A DNA stretch of 64,000 bases from assembly GCF_958298935.1 (NCBI RefSeq), contig NC_084923.1:37230501-37294500 (forward strand), given 5' to 3'. Positions 1 through 11,639 of the stretch are shown piece by piece (the stretch's first letter is position 1; each line of letters begins with the position of its first letter). This DNA is from Phragmites australis (lineage: Eukaryota; Streptophyta; Magnoliopsida; Poales; Poaceae). The notes below the pieces were generated by a model that did not search any database, had not been told where the DNA came from, and saw nothing but the letters and a program-made list of their open reading frames with translations. Made by a program: the position numbers and the translations under genes.

Positions 1-1628
1 CCTAACATATAAAAACCTACACTAGATACTGCAATAAATTGAAATATGCACATACAATCCTAGACAAGACAAATGAGCTACAACAATTGAAAGTTTTTGC
101 ATCTACCACTATTACCTCCTTTTTTACCTTTGGATAGGGATTTGGGTATATGATGATCATGAGCTACCTCTACCTTAGAATTATAATTAAATAGAGAGAT
201 AGATTACTTTAAAGGGACCTTAGATTGAGATTCAATACACTCAAATTTTTCCTTAAGCTCATTATGCTCCTTGTTTAGCAAATTAAATTTGCACAATAAT
301 TATTCATAATTAGAAACAAAGGTAGCATGAATGTCATTAAGTGCATTCAATTTCTTAAGCTCTTTTGATTGTTTCTTAAGGGCCCTTTGTTGCTTATTAA
401 TCAAATGAACGAGCTCATCATAGGAAGGAGAATCCTCATCGGATTCATCATCACTAACATCGCTATCCATACCTTTGACTATAAGACACTTGTGTGATAA
501 CTTGTGCGATGATGAATTGCGTGATGATGACCTTAAGGAAGATCTTGTCTTGGAGGAGTGGGTGACGAAGCTCTTATCACTTGAGTTTGAATCTTCATCT
601 TCACTCATCCATCTTTTCATGCTTGCAAATGCTTTGGATCTTCCCATTGTCTCCCTCTTGCTCTTGGTCTTCTTTTCCTTCTTGATACGATCAATAGATC
701 TAACCAAGTCTTCCATGGAGATTCATTGATCAATCTTGGCATTTATCTTCTTGATGTTCTTCTCCACTTGAGAGATGTGCTTGGTGACTTCAGGGTACAT
801 TTCTTCATTACTTAATGTGTTTGTTCATCATCTTCATTGCTCTCTTCATCTTTATCTTCATCTTTATTATTTTTGTTTGAGCTTGACTCTTACTCTTGCC
901 TCCTCATCTTCGCCTTCATGTGTGAGCATTGAGCTTACTTACTTGTGAGGGCAAGATTCTTGATGTTGGATGAGGTACGAGCTTTCACCTCCATGTTCAT
1001 TATCATCTGATGGGCGGTGATCTTACCGAGCACTTGACTTGGAGTCATCTTCTTGATGTCATTATTATTGTAGATGATAGAGACTATCAACTTATACTTT
1101 GGAAGAAGAGCTTGAAGTATTCTTCTCACTACTTGATCACCGTCAATTGACATCAAACAAGCCCATTTATCTCATTGATAAGAATATTCAAACATGAATA
1201 CATGCCATTAGCATTTTCATAGGATAGTTGTTTTATACCATTGAGCTTAGTAACTAGTACATGATATTTTTTATTGTGCATATCCTTTGTGTCTTCATTA
1301 ATTTCAATGAGACTAGTCCAAATATCATGTTTATTGGTGAAAGAATAAACACGATTAAATGCATCAATATTTAAAGATAATAAAAAGATACTCTTCGCTA
1401 ATGCATCTAATTGCCTCTCCTTGTTGGTGATGTGTTGCCTCATCCTTTCCTCAGTGACTCTCCAAATATCTAGACCCTTGATTTGTAAATAACAAGATAT
1501 TTGAATTTGACAATGGGGAAAATTTGTGCCATTAAAAAGAGGAGCACTATGGGTATCCATCGTAACCCCGAACATTACAACTTTAGGATATTAAGCCTAT
1601 CAAGAGCACGAGACTCTGATACCAATTA
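1..1628 (-). mobile_element. Ty1/copia (SIRE-like) gag remnant with primer-binding site
   Basis: Decayed 5' internal part of a copia retrotransposon on the minus strand. A frame at 1153-1575 looks like the N-terminal half of a plant copia Gag (UBN2-type: an 'LFNGTNFPHCQIQI' opening with a downstream 'DIWTSLIEI' stretch). It continues in another frame at 935-1156 and then as a charged, Ser-rich Gag tail at 300-716, so frames are broken. Just beyond the start, 1613-1624 reads (minus strand) TGGTATCAGAGT, matching the usual initiator-Met tRNA primer site apart from the last base. That fixes the orientation and places an LTR end at about 1629. No protease, integrase or RT is present; the rest lies off the left edge or is lost. 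Family assignment is by resemblance only. Confidence 0.7.
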
Positions 1629-2290
1629 TGAGAAACGATGATGTTCTAAGAGGGGGTGAATTAGGACACTTAAAAACTTAAATCAATTGGTTCGAAAAAC
1701 TTCACAAGATAAACCTATCTCGATTTCTATCTAAATGTGTTGTATGTTTATCTAGTGTGTCTACTCTACCGCTCAAGAGGATTTGCAACCTACTCTAGCA
1801 AGTTAAATTGCAAGTATGTAAATACGGAAACGTAAATAAGGTAGAGAGACAAACTCGACACAAGAGATTTTTATCCCGTGGTATCGATGGCATGAATTTC
1901 ACCCCCAGTCCATGTTGTAGCTCCACAAAGGACATACTCCCAGTCGGCACGACTCTTCCAGTCACGACTCTTAAGCTACCAAGTCACCAAGACAAAGTCT
2001 CAAGCACGATAAGCCACTAATCCACCAAGATAAGGTCTTACCACTAGCCTCTCTTCTGGTCACTTGCCGTTGTGATCACTTTGGAGCTTGAGCCATCAAG
2101 GAAGGGTCTTTGTGTCCCTGTACACGTGTCTTGCCGTCGCTCCACACCAAGTCAGAGGCTCAACAAGCTTGAGCCACAAAGGCCCAAGATGCTGGCAAGT
2201 CACAAAGACTCCAAGGTACCAACGTACCACTCGATACAAGCTAGTATCACTCTTTGTTCCCTTCTTTAAGCTGCAGCACCTAGCAGCAAC
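1629..2290 (-). mobile_element. copia LTR fragment (R/U5 side) of the left-edge element
   Basis: Starts TGAGAAACG directly after the primer-binding site, and the G-run/'gaattagg' just inside it is the reverse complement of the 'ttcaccccctct' end typical of SIRE-like LTRs. The sequence then runs for about 650 bp with no coding capacity. Near 2290 it gives way abruptly to sequence of the opposite orientation (a CCGGA-motif LTR), so this LTR is broken or interrupted. The short open frames at 1808-2327 are unremarkable. Confidence 0.55.
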
Positions 2291-3701
2291 TCACAGACAC
2301 CGAGTTTATTCTGAAAAAAATCACTGAGTCCGGATACTCCGGTGTTCACCGGATACTCCGGTACTCAGTATTTAGCCCGGAGTCTCCGAGGTAGACTCCG
2401 GCAGAGAGTCTCGGTTATGGCTTATTTTTATTTGGAAAAAGACCGGAGACTCCGGTGTTCACCGGACACTCCGGTAATTTATGGGTTATCAGACCGGAGT
2501 CTCCACCAGAGAGTCTCGGTTAAGGTGTTTATTTTAATTAAAAAGGACCGGAGTCTCCGGTGTTCACCGGATACTCCGGTAAGTGATTTAGTGTTAACCG
2601 GAGTCTCCGAGGGAGACTCCGGCAGAGACTCTCGGTTAGCCTTTAATCTTTTTGATAAAAAGACCGGAGTCTCCGGTGTGCACCGGATACTCCGGTACCT
2701 GGAGAGGCCGGAGGGTTCGGCTAGTCTCCGGACTTAATGTTTTTGGAAGCCCTGTTAGGACCGGAGACTCCGGTGTTCACCGGAGACTCCGGTAATTTAA
2801 CATAACTGTAACGGCTAGTTCTGACACGTTCTGTGACCGTTCTGACGCCGTTTTTGGATTTAGGGCCGGATACTCCGGTGTACACCGGATAGTCCGGTCA
2901 GTTCTGACAAAATAGTAACGGCTAGTTTTTGAGAGAGGGCTATAAATGCTCCCACACCCCATGGCATCTAGTGCTTGTTGTTGCTGGTGAACTTTAGACC
3001 TCTTGAGCACTTTAAGAGCATTCAAAGACCCTCCAACCACCTCTAGTACAAAGTTTGCAAATTTTTAGAGAGTTTGTGTTTGGAGAGGGTTCAAGCCGCT
3101 TGAGCATTGAGTTCTTCATCGAGCATTCGCTGCGATCATTTCTCTTGAAGCTTTGTGCTTCTAGATGGCAAGGCGTCGCCCGTAGAGCACCCAAAACTTG
3201 TGGAGTGCCACGGGAAGTTTATAAACATCTTCGAATTGAGTAAGAATTTCTAGCTTGATCTTAGTGGTCGCTAGAAGAGGATAGGGTTGGAAAAGACCCG
3301 GCGCTTTGTGAGCTCCTCAACGGAGACGTAGGCACTTCTTTGTGAGGTGGCCGAACTCCGGGATAATCTCTCGTGTTCGTATTTGTGCTATTTGCTTTAT
3401 TGTGTGAATTTTGTGATTTGTCATACAAATTACTCTAGTGATCATCTTGCTAGTGTTAAGTGTTATTCTAGCTCTGTGATATCCAGTAGACCTAGCTTCA
3501 ACCTTAGATTCTAGCTATTAGCTTTAATTCGTAGTTGTTCTAAAAATTCCTGTATAGACCGGAGACTCCGGACTAGACCGGATACTCCGGACCATACCGG
3601 AGTATCCGACCTTCACCGGAGTATCCGGCAGATTTAATCCGCTGTTTTAGTTTTAATTTTCAGAAAAGCCTATTCACCCCCCCCCCCTCTAGGCACTTTC
3701 A
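2291..3701 (+). mobile_element. SIRE-like copia LTR, plus orientation, with CCGGA-motif array
   Basis: A U3 region with an array of CCGGAnACTCCGG inverted motifs (2330-2897) is followed by a TATA box (TATAAA, 2941-2946). A transcribed region follows, ending in 'cctattcac', a C-run, 'ctctaggcactttca' near 3701, the standard end of SIRE-like copia LTRs. The segment at 3300-3370 ('ctcaacggagacgtagg') also occurs in the LTRs at 39.3 kb (reverse) and 58.2 kb, which supports a common superfamily origin. It lies between minus-oriented LTR pieces (1629-2290 and 3702-3840), so it is probably a solo or truncated LTR nested in another. I did not find a target duplication. Confidence 0.65.
2330..2897. 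repeat. six-copy hairpin motif array in copia U3
   Basis: A roughly 32-bp near-palindrome (CCGGA[T/G]ACTCCGGTG, a short centre, CACCGGATACTCCGG) recurs at about 2330, 2443, 2548, 2665, 2761 and 2866, about 95-117 bp apart. Between copies lie variable spacers with extra half motifs such as 'ccggagtctccgag'. Four further motifs sit at about 3558-3630. Each copy can fold into a stem. The array lies directly upstream of the LTR TATA box. The 131-codon frame across it is a by-product of the repeat. Confidence 0.85.
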
Positions 3702-4290
3702 CGGCTGCTGTGGCTTCTTGATGTATTGCATCCATGAGACCTACTAACATATATTCTTGATAAATAGTCAGTCTCAATGACTACATTGTTACTAATCACC
3801 AAAATCACAATAATAACCTATTAGGGTCATTTTCGCTACACCAGTGACTCCGCCAAGGTGCTACCGGCATGGCCTAATGGTCTGACTGCCATTATGGACG
3901 GCCTAACCGCCAAAATGATACTTTGCCAATGAAGCTCCATTTTAGACTCCATAGTCAGGAGCAGACCACCCCTAGACCCTGTGGCCTAACCACCCAGGGG
4001 TCCGATCTAACCGCCAAAGCATGAAACTCTCTACACGCCGACGGTCTGACCGTCACTTCTTCTAGTCTAATCGCCAGCTACACAGTACACTGTAGTTTTT
4101 AGTTGTCTCATTTAAGATTCAAACATTTTCTAACCCCATTCGTTTGCCAATCTTTTGCATATGCTTTTGAAATACGACGCTTTTCATACCAGTTGCGGTT
4201 CATGCATCATAAGCATGCATTTTGATCATCATTTTCTTATTCGATGCATTCTCGACTTATTTAGAGAGCGACATGCCGACGGTTCAAGTG
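3702..4290. mobile_element. LTR-derived fragment with CGGTCTGACCG motifs
   Basis: 3702-3840 read on the minus strand begins TGTAGCGAAAATGACCC and continues '...tgattttggtgattagtaac', which resembles the 5' start of a SIRE-like LTR. From 3845 to about 4110 there are repeated 'ggtctgac(c/t)g' and 'ggcctaaccgcc' motifs (for example 3888 and 4044), another short inverted motif family seen in grass copia LTRs. No gene. The exact boundary with the next repeat, at about 4150-4300, is unclear. Confidence 0.45.
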
Positions 4291-6010
4291 ATCGAAGGTG
4301 ACACCGAACTATTAGAGTTTTGTGAGTGTTGTGCAGGAAGTGTCAAGCAAGTGCCAAAGCAACAAGACAAGCATATAAGCATATTCCACCTTGTATTTTG
4401 GATCATGTCGAATCTAAATGACAAAATATGCTATATGTATGTTGTGTATATTAGCGAATCTGTGTCGGGTTATATGAGTATAACCTATGTCGATTTATTA
4501 CCTCTACCTTGAATTGTTGATGATTCTTATCCTTGTAACCTGGGTAAAAGATTGTTGATATCTAACTGAAAAGGTTGACCGAAATGCTTAGCAATGCATA
4601 GGTCCTCAGTAAAAGTTAAACAGTGGTTCAACCATTGTTCCCGAGCTTATGGCTTATTTTATTATTCACCAAGATAATTATGATATTGGAAAGTATGAGT
4701 TGTGAGAATGAGACAAGATGTGGCGATGCTAGGGGTAGATCGGGAGAGAAACACATATGCCATAGACTGTTTGCATGGTTTAAGCACCGATTGTTGTTAT
4801 AATTGGCTCTAGCACTTTCCGTACTAACCACATATCTAATATGGGAAGGATGAGCCGAATATCTCATGTAGCTATGATCCTTTGGCTTGAACGTCTCGGG
4901 TGTTGTCAGTATAATAGGCCTTTAAGGGGTATCTAGTTTGCTCGAGAAGTAGTTCTAGATGACCCCCGCACCTAGAGACACATGTCCCAATCGGTCAGAG
5001 CTTACTTGGGAAAGGATGTCACGAGTACCCCTTGTTGTGGACCTGTGTGGTCATGCAAGCCTAATGGTCTTCATGACGTGTGGGTAAAGATGTACCCTTA
5101 CAGGGTGCAAGAACAATTCGAATTGCCGCACTCTCGGTCATGAGGATGCTTCTATCCATTTACAACAATCGTAGAGTTTCTATCCATTTACAACAATCGT
5201 AGAGTACCGATATGGGATGATGGTATGGTATATTGCGAAATGGTTGGTGATGGCTATTGATGAAGTAAGATGGTTCTTTTATAGATATATTTATGTTAGG
5301 GATTTCAGAATAGAAGGATATATGTGGTTAAGTGTAGATGCTCACATATTTGTGTCAAAAATTACTTTTGCATATGAATCTACTTAATTATGTGGCCTAT
5401 TTCTTGCTAACTCATCCAAATGTATAATTATTGGAGTCGAATTATTATATGTACCTATTATGGATTAAGTTTTACGAGTACCTTTGTACTCACGCTGCTT
5501 TTATAAGTGCTACAGGTGATGAGGAGCTAATATTTGGTTACTTCACGCCCGCTGATGCAGGTGACGGGTAGGAGTAGTGCAAGCTACTCAAGTGATGAGG
5601 TTTTGGGTGATGCCTAAAGCCAAATGGCTTCACTCATCTTTTGTTGATCATAGATTTTGTTTTCCGTTGCATAGTACCTCTAGGTGGCTAGGAGGTGAGA
5701 CTGTTCTTTTATCGTCCTAATGTTCGAGCGTTATAAATTGTTATAAATAATAATCCTCTAAAGATTTGTAATATAATTTTATTACTCACTATTTATTAAG
5801 CTTGTTGTGATGACATATGTTGCGAAGATGTGTGTTCCGATCTTGGCACAAAACACATACCGAAACTATCGGGATTGTATTCTGATTAATTATTGTAACC
5901 ATGATTATATAAATTATCAATTTAATGATTAATTAGAATTCAATTTGAATAGTTCCTCGTCAGGAACCTATTTGATTATACTCGTACAAATCCTTTATCA
6001 GAACTGGCTA
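4290..6010 (+). repeat. dispersed repeat family, copy 1 (probable long LTR, unclassified)
   Basis: This 1.7-kb noncoding block aligns by eye, in order, with 30790-32400. Shared landmarks include the 'taagcaccgat' and 'gagccgaatatc' segments, 'ctcggtcatga', and near the end 'tattactcact', 'gggcacaaaacac-tgcc' and 'actatcggga'. Divergence is large, with many substitutions and indels. No protein signature is visible; the 96-codon frame at 4222-4512 has no recognisable domain. Copy 2 ends near 'ggtcctgaca', which suggests an LTR (perhaps Ty3/gypsy), but termini and target duplications were not resolved. Confidence 0.55.
5151..5204. repeat. 28-bp perfect tandem duplication
   Basis: 'tctatccatttacaac...cgtagag' occurs twice head to tail with a 28-bp period and no mismatch. 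Copy 2 of the surrounding repeat (around 31610) has only one unit, so the duplication arose after the copies separated. Confidence 0.9.
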
Positions 6011-6339
6011 TGCAAATAAATATTGTGCGTCTAGGCAAACTGAAATGCTTAGGAATTAAGTATTATATCTGTCAAGTTCAGAGTGCAGAAAATTACTCAT
6101 CAGCACAAAGTTAAGTAGCTTTAGCTATTATTGTTAAATGCATACGACATATACATCACAGAACAATAATACAAGAATGAGCTAACTTCTACGGTTTCAA
6201 CAAAAGGACAGCAGGGACGATCTTCTTTTTTAATTGAAGCATAGCCTGCGATAAATACCAAATTTTTATCACTAATTCAGCTCAATTTCACCTAAAAAAG
6301 CTCAATTAGGTGAAAAAGATCAAGCCTTTCATGAAATCA
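6011..6339. other. intergenic, no feature seen
   Basis: AT-rich sequence between the dispersed repeat and a GC-rich island. I see no coding frame, terminal inverted repeat or RNA gene. Confidence 0.5.
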
Positions 6340-6915
6340 TTGAGCTTACCGCGCTTGAGAGGGTAGCAGCGATAGGGCCGCGCCTGGGAGGGGAGCAACG
6401 CCGGGGGCTGCAGAGCGGGAGGGCTGAGGCACCTTGTACGCGGCCATGGCGACGCGCCAAGTACGTCATGTCATGCAGGAGCGTCGGGGCCATCGCCAGA
6501 GAAGTAGGCCACCAAGCTGCCTATGAAGGAGCCTGCACTGTCGCCAAGGAACAAGGATGACGTCGTGCCTCGAAACAAGGCCTCCATTGTGCCTGGGTAC
6601 CGCACCGCGCCACAATTTGCTCCGACCGAGGGAGAAGGGATGGGCAAGGGAGAGTTACCGTCGCCGGGGAAGTAGCTCATCGCGTCGTCATCGGGGAACG
6701 AGTTGCACGCTGCCGCAGCACCTTGGCCTGCTGCAGCGCTTGGGAACAGCTACGAACCGCAAGATGTTGCGGGCGAGGGAGATGCTTGCAGGTCGTCTCG
6801 GTAGGAGAGGGCATCGTCGAGCTTGTCGGTGGCGCCGAAATCCTCCATGGCGGCGACGCTAGGTTTGACGGAAGGCTGGAGTGAGATCTGTTCGGGGTTC
6901 CAGGGGCGCATGGGT
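6340..6915 (-). other. GC-rich gene-like island (possible captured exon), unknown
   Basis: A sharply GC-rich block in AT-rich surroundings. On the minus strand an ATG in good context (complement of 6845-6847, preceded by 'gtcgccgcc') opens a 66-codon frame starting MEDFGATDKLDDALSYRDD. This looks like a genuine first-exon start, but it soon stops. Further downstream, other frames encode short Gly/Ser/Pro-rich pieces (for example 6471-6680). The pattern fits a captured or decayed first exon of a host gene, or an unannotated gene start. I do not recognise the protein and assign no function. Confidence 0.3.
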
Positions 6916-7494
6916 ACCGGGTAAACAAGGATAATGAAAGGTAATTCCACCTCAAGTTTGATAGGTAGTTGGTTTTTTAGCAGATCAAAAGCTGAGGAAA
7001 GCTGTCAACAATAAATTGTGAGATTGTAGCAACCTGAAGGATGGATTATTAAAAACTGCTTTCACAAGTTTCTTGCTTGTTTTCACTTTAGCTTATAAAA
7101 ATTGCTTTCTATCATCTGAAATGAAAACAAATAGCCTGAAATCTACTTAAACTAATTAGACATCAACCAGTAACATGGATAGCCATCCGAGCTTCTAGCC
7201 CGGCATAAAAAGCCTCGAACTCACCAAACCGACTTCGCCTGTCATCGCACACCCCGATAAATTTGGAAAAATTGCTAAAATGCACTTCAATTGATACTTG
7301 TTTTGATAAAATATTACTCGTACGTCAATGATATATAGATCACTGTACTAATATCATAGGAGCCAAGATGACATTTCAACAAAGCTTAATCAACAATCAA
7401 CCGAAGTGCGTCAACTACTATATACTAAAGTGTATGAGATCTATAAATTCTGAGGCCCCTGCTACTGTAGCTATTGTAGCAGTGGACCTGAATA

Positions 7495-7600
7495 TGTACA
7501 TGTATATATACGTATATGTATTGTACACATATATACATATGTATAGGTATATATGTATACGTATATGCATATATATAGACGTATACATATATATGTAATT
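7495..7600. repeat. AT/GT-rich simple repeat (TATA-TG type)
   Basis: About 100 bp of alternating purine-pyrimidine sequence (tatata, cgtata, tgtata units). The Tyr/Ile-rich frames read across it on both strands (7368-7702) are artefacts of the repeat. Confidence 0.85.
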
Positions 7601-7780
7601 TTCTTTTTTGAGAAATTCTAGAAAAATATCAAAATGAATATTAGTTACATTAATAAATCGGCTCAAAAAATCTAAAATGCAAAGAAAATATCTAAAACTC
7701 AAAAAATATTAAACAATTTTTTTAATTAGTATTACTTCCATCTACATGTTAAAACTATGTGCATGCATAAAAGTTTTATT

Positions 7781-8050
7781 TTTCTTTATAATTAATTGAA
7801 TGTGTTTAATATTAATAATTTTATAAAATAAATATTGAAATGTACCAAATTTGTGAAACTAATTTTTTTAGTCTTCTTTTATCGTGCTCTACACAATAAA
7901 ATAAAAACGGGCGCGGTGTAGGCGTGCCAATCAGACATTTTCTCTATAATTAATGAATGTGTTTAACATTAATAATTTCATAAATAAATATTAAAATGTA
8001 TAAAATTTGTGAATCTATTTATTAAGTTTTTTTATCATACTTTACACAGT
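7781..8050 (+). repeat. diverged 158-bp tandem duplication upstream of NRPB2, split by the Tat element
   Basis: Copy A (about 7781-7917) and copy B (about 7939-8050) share 'tataattaa-tgaatgtgtttaa-attaataatttt' and '-atcgtgctctacaca / -atcatactttacaca' with a 158-bp period. Copy A continues 'aataaaataaaaacgggcgcgg'. Copy B is cut at 'tttacacagt' by the retroelement, and its continuation 'agtaaaataaaaacggacgcgg' is found at 18575 on the far side. This reconstructs the pre-insertion site and shows that this AT-rich DNA was the NRPB2 upstream region. Confidence 0.8.
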
Positions 8051-9227
8051 TGTCGGTGACATGGGAACCGGGGGTCCCGAGGCCAGGACACCAGAGTGCC
8101 ATGTGGCGCCTTCCCTCGGAGACTTTTCCCCGAGGTCCGAGTAGACCAAGTTCCGGGAGAGGGCGCTCGGGGCCATGAACAGTGGTCCCCGAGTACCCGA
8201 GTTCCCTGATGACCCGAGAAGACCAAGTTCCGGGAGAGAGCGTTCGGGGTCATGAACGGTGGTCCCCGAGTGCCCGAGTTCCCCGAGGACCAATAAAAGG
8301 CATATCCGGGAGAGAGTGCTTGGGGCTATGAACAGTAGTCCTCGAGCACTCACAGTTCCCCGAAGACCTGAGGAGTCCTTCACCGGTGGTCCCCACAGGG
8401 GCTCAGCGGTGATGTGTTAATTGGTGAGAGGCCCGATGCTGCATTTAAGAGTGCGCGTGGCCTGTCACTTCTAACCACTCCCCCCACGCCTGTTGTCAGC
8501 CCCTGCCACTCCCCGGTAGGGAGGCGTGGGGACATTTAATACGGCGGTTCCCATCGCGCGTCCTCCGGTGCGCCTCGGGATAACGTCGCACGTCCTCCTG
8601 CCGCTCTGCTGTGTCAGGCTCGCTCTGACCGGGCGGGCACGCTGGGTTGCTCGGTGGCTACCCGGTGGGCCCTCCCCACAGCACATGCTGAAAAGCGGGA
8701 TGATGACGACAAAACCGGACGGGGGCGCGTTTTCAACCCCCCGTAACATCAAACTGCAGTCCATGATGGTTGCTTTCCATTTATGGTGTCTTAGAACTCG
8801 CGCCATCCTTTCTGGGCACGCTAACCGCCCCAACGGGGTATAAAAGGGGGGCGGGCTCCCCAGAGAAAAGAGATCGAGCTCACTGCAGATCAAGTTCTTC
8901 AGGACCGAGACAAGCTGATGAAGAACAAGAAGCACGAGGCTCTAGACTTAGATAGAAACCCATGTACCACAAGAGATCATCAGAGAGGCATTTTCAGAGC
9001 ATTTATAGCATACACACAGGAGTAGGGTATTACGCTCCGTGCGGCTCGAACCTGTCTAAAATCCCCTGAGCATTATTTCCACTAGCATCCGATCATTCAT
9101 CCCACCTGCATCTCATTTACTCCCATTTATTTCACGTACGAGGTAGATTCAGAATCATCCCCCCCCCCCCCCCCGAATCACAAAGGGGACCCTCCGGATC
9201 CTCGCTTGTGGAGTTCACCCTCCGACA
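8051..9227 (+). repeat. 5' LTR of the Tat element
   Basis: 1,177 bp from TGTCGG to CCGACA, perfect 6-bp inverted ends. TATA box TATAAAAG at 8839-8846. U3 has about three diverged tandem units of about 75-80 bp ('ttccgggagag-gc-tcgggg...gaacagtggtccccgag') at 8147-8380, and R/U5 carries a run of about 17 C near 9159-9175. Over about 200 aligned bases of R/U5 I counted about 25 differences from the 3' LTR, mostly transitions. Confidence 0.9.
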
Positions 9228-9228
9228 G

Positions 9229-9250
9229 CTGGCGTGCCAGGTAGGGGTGT
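9229..9250 (+). promoter_or_regulatory. probable minus-strand primer-binding site
   Basis: 'tggcgtgccaggtagggg' begins two bases after the 5' LTR end. The TGG start complements a tRNA CCA tail, as expected for an LTR element primer site. I did not identify the tRNA species. Confidence 0.6.
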
Positions 9251-9287
9251 TGCATCTCTGAGTTCACCTTGATTTCTGCAGAAAAGA

Positions 9288-10960
9288 TGGCAGGAGGACA
9301 TCGTCTCCGACGCACCGGGTCTAACTCCAGCGAAGAAGTGGAGCCCATCACTCAGGAGGCCCCAGTTTCCGTTGCTCCTCAGCAGCAGCAGCGGTCCGCC
9401 CGTACGGCGCTCCCCTCCCATGGGGACAACGGCACTGGGCCCAGCAGGGCCGCCGCCGTCGCAGGCGGGCCGCCTAACCCTCAACAAGCGGCAGACACTC
9501 CTGCCGCAAGATCCACGTCCGGACAGCGCCGGGCACCGTTACGGCGCAGGCTCGCCTTCATTGACGCCAGCCCTGGGGGTGCGTTACTTGCGGCGCAAGC
9601 ACTCCTCAGGCACCCGCCTATCCAGGCAGTGGGGGAGACCCCAGAAGGCCGTTGGCTGCAGGAGGTGGCCGCCCTGGTGGGCAGAGCTCACCGGCAGGTG
9701 CTGGCCGAAAGCTCCCATGCCACCTCCCGCCGCGGCGCAACCAAGACCGGTCCATCCTCAGGTGGCGGCAGAACCGACCGGGGGGCCTCCAGGCGGAGTG
9801 CTGCCCCCTGGCAACAACCGGAGCTCAGGACCTCCGCTTACACCTAAATGAGTGGAGGGCCGTCGAAGATGCGCGCGTCACCCTCGAGCGCCATCGGGAG
9901 TCCCAGCACGAGGCCGAGGCAGAGGACCAGGCTTCCTCTATGCCGGCCCGTGACTGCCGCGTATTCACCAACGAGCTCCGTCGGGTCAACTGGCCCATGA
10001 AGTTCAGGCCAGAACTATCGGAGAAGTACGACGGGTCCATCGATCCCGTCGAGTTCCTCCAGATCTACACCACCGCCGTCCAAGCGGCGAGCGGCAGTGA
10101 AAAGGTTACGGCTATTTACTTCCATGTAGCCTTGAGGGGCTTTTCCCGCTCCTAGCTTATGAACTTACCCCCAGGATCCATCGGCTCCTGGGATGATCTA
10201 TACCACCAGTTCGTGGCCAATTTTCAGGGCACCTTCACGCGCCCCAGCTTGGAGTGCGACATTCATGCCGTGAAGCAGCATGAGGGGGAGACGTTGAGGC
10301 GCTTCATATAGCGCTTCAGCCAGGTCCGCAACACCATCCTGCGGATAACCCCCCATGCCATTATCATAGCGTTTCGGCAGGGCGTCCGCGATGAGCCGAT
10401 GCTTGAACAGCCAGGTACGCATGAGGTCGAAACCACCACGGAGCTCTTCGCGTTGGCCGACAAGTGCGCAAAGGCAGCGGAGGCTCGGGTGTGGCATGTC
10501 CCGCGCCCTGAGCAACCCGCTGCCGACCAACCAGGTTCTTCCCGCTTCGACGGGTGGGAAAAGAAAAAGAGAAGAAGGAGCGATGCTGCCCCTATCGTAC
10601 CGGCAAAGGCCTGATCGCAGGCCGGCACGCCGGGCAGCTGCCGACAGAAGGCCCACTCTCGCGAGGGCTCCCGCTCCCGCGAAGCCTGAGCCGGGAAAGT
10701 GGTGCGAGATCCACCAGACTGACTGGCACGACCTCACAGAGTGCCGGTCGGTCAAAGGCCTTATCGAGCGGCGCCAGAAGGAGCGCGAGGAATGCCACAG
10801 GGGCGGCGACGACAGAGCCGCCCCCGAGAACCAAGAACTCGGGTTCCAGGAGCCCGAGCACACCGTCTCCTTCATCGACGGAGGCACGTACACTCCCTCC
10901 TCTCGTCACTGCATCAAGACAATGCGGCGCGAGGTGTGCTCTGCCACCCCGAGCACTGCG
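9288..10960 (+). pseudogene. Tat element gag (frameshifted, with stops)
   Basis: Starts at ATG 9288 (MAGGHRLRRTGSNSSEEVE), and this frame stops at 9847. The Gag core continues in another frame: 'WPMKFRPELSEKYDGSIDPVEFL' style at about 9990-10070, with in-frame TAGs at 10153-10155 and near 10308, and on to 10614. A third frame carries the nucleocapsid-like knuckle near 10705-10740 (CEIHQTDWHDLTEC, a Cys/His arrangement typical of this clade rather than canonical CX2CX4HX4C). At least two frame changes and two nonsense codons mean no Gag can be made. Role in an intact element: capsid formation. Confidence 0.8.
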
Positions 10961-11600
10961 GCCGCAAGGCCCCTGAAGTGGTCGGACACCCCGATCACCT
11001 TTAGTCTGGTGGACCACCCCGTGAGTACTGCAGGCGTGGGGCGACTACCTTTGGTAGTGTCCCCCACCATCTGCAATATAAAGGTCAGTAGAGTGCTAAT
11101 CGATGGGGGTGCAGGCCTAAACCTCCTGTCCCAGGAGGCCTTCAAGAAGCTGTAAGTGCCTTCCCAGCGTCTAAAGCCATCACTCCCCTTCTACGGGGTG
11201 ACACCGGGGCACACCCTGCCCCTCGTGCAGGTCGAGCTGCCTATCACATTCGGGAGCCGGGACAATTTCCGGATGGAGAACGTCATCTTCGATATCGCGG
11301 AAGTCCCTCTCCCCTACAACGCCATACTCGGGCGCCCGACACTCGTCCGGTTCATGGTGGTCACCCACTATGCCTACCTCACGGTTAAGATGCCAGGCCC
11401 CGCAGGCCCCATCTCCATGCCCACCGAGACTGGCAGTACCGTCTCCTGCGCCGAGCATCTCTACTCGGCCTTGGTCTCTACTCGGCCTTGGTCTCTGCTC
11501 GAGCCAAACCCCGACTCGTCGCCGACGCCTCCATCCCCACGAAGGAGGTCGTGGTGGGCGAAGACTCGTCCCAGGTCATCCGGATCGGCGGTGACCTGGG
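10961..11600 (+). pseudogene. Tat element aspartic protease region
   Basis: The frame carries 'RVLIDGGAGLNLL' at about 11085-11125, the retropepsin active-site region with DGG in the position of the usual D-[ST]-G, a form I recall from this clade. It stops at 11153-11155 (TAA) and resumes in the same frame with 'LPYNAILGRPTL' at about 11310-11345, the C-terminal retropepsin motif. After about 11480 the frame is lost by a short duplication ('tactcggccttggtctct' twice at 11462-11498) that shifts the reading. Non-functional. Confidence 0.75.
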
Positions 11601-11639
11601 CAACAAATAGGAAAGCGCGCCCGTCGCCTTCCTTCGGGC

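Noticed and set aside
2342..2737. 131-codon plus-strand frame
   Set aside because: Produced by the CCGGA hairpin array in a copia LTR; repetitive Arg/Ser-rich peptide and no start or domain support.
2330..2897. Regularly spaced palindromic repeats resembling CRISPR
   Set aside because: Spacers are 60-85 bp and themselves partly repeated, and the context is an LTR upstream of a TATA box in a plant genome.
7368..7702. Tyr/Ile-rich small membrane-protein-like frames
   Set aside because: Direct translation of a tata/tgta simple repeat on both strands.
8471..8935. 154-codon frame in the 5' LTR
   Set aside because: LTR sequence with overlapping frames on both strands; no domain.
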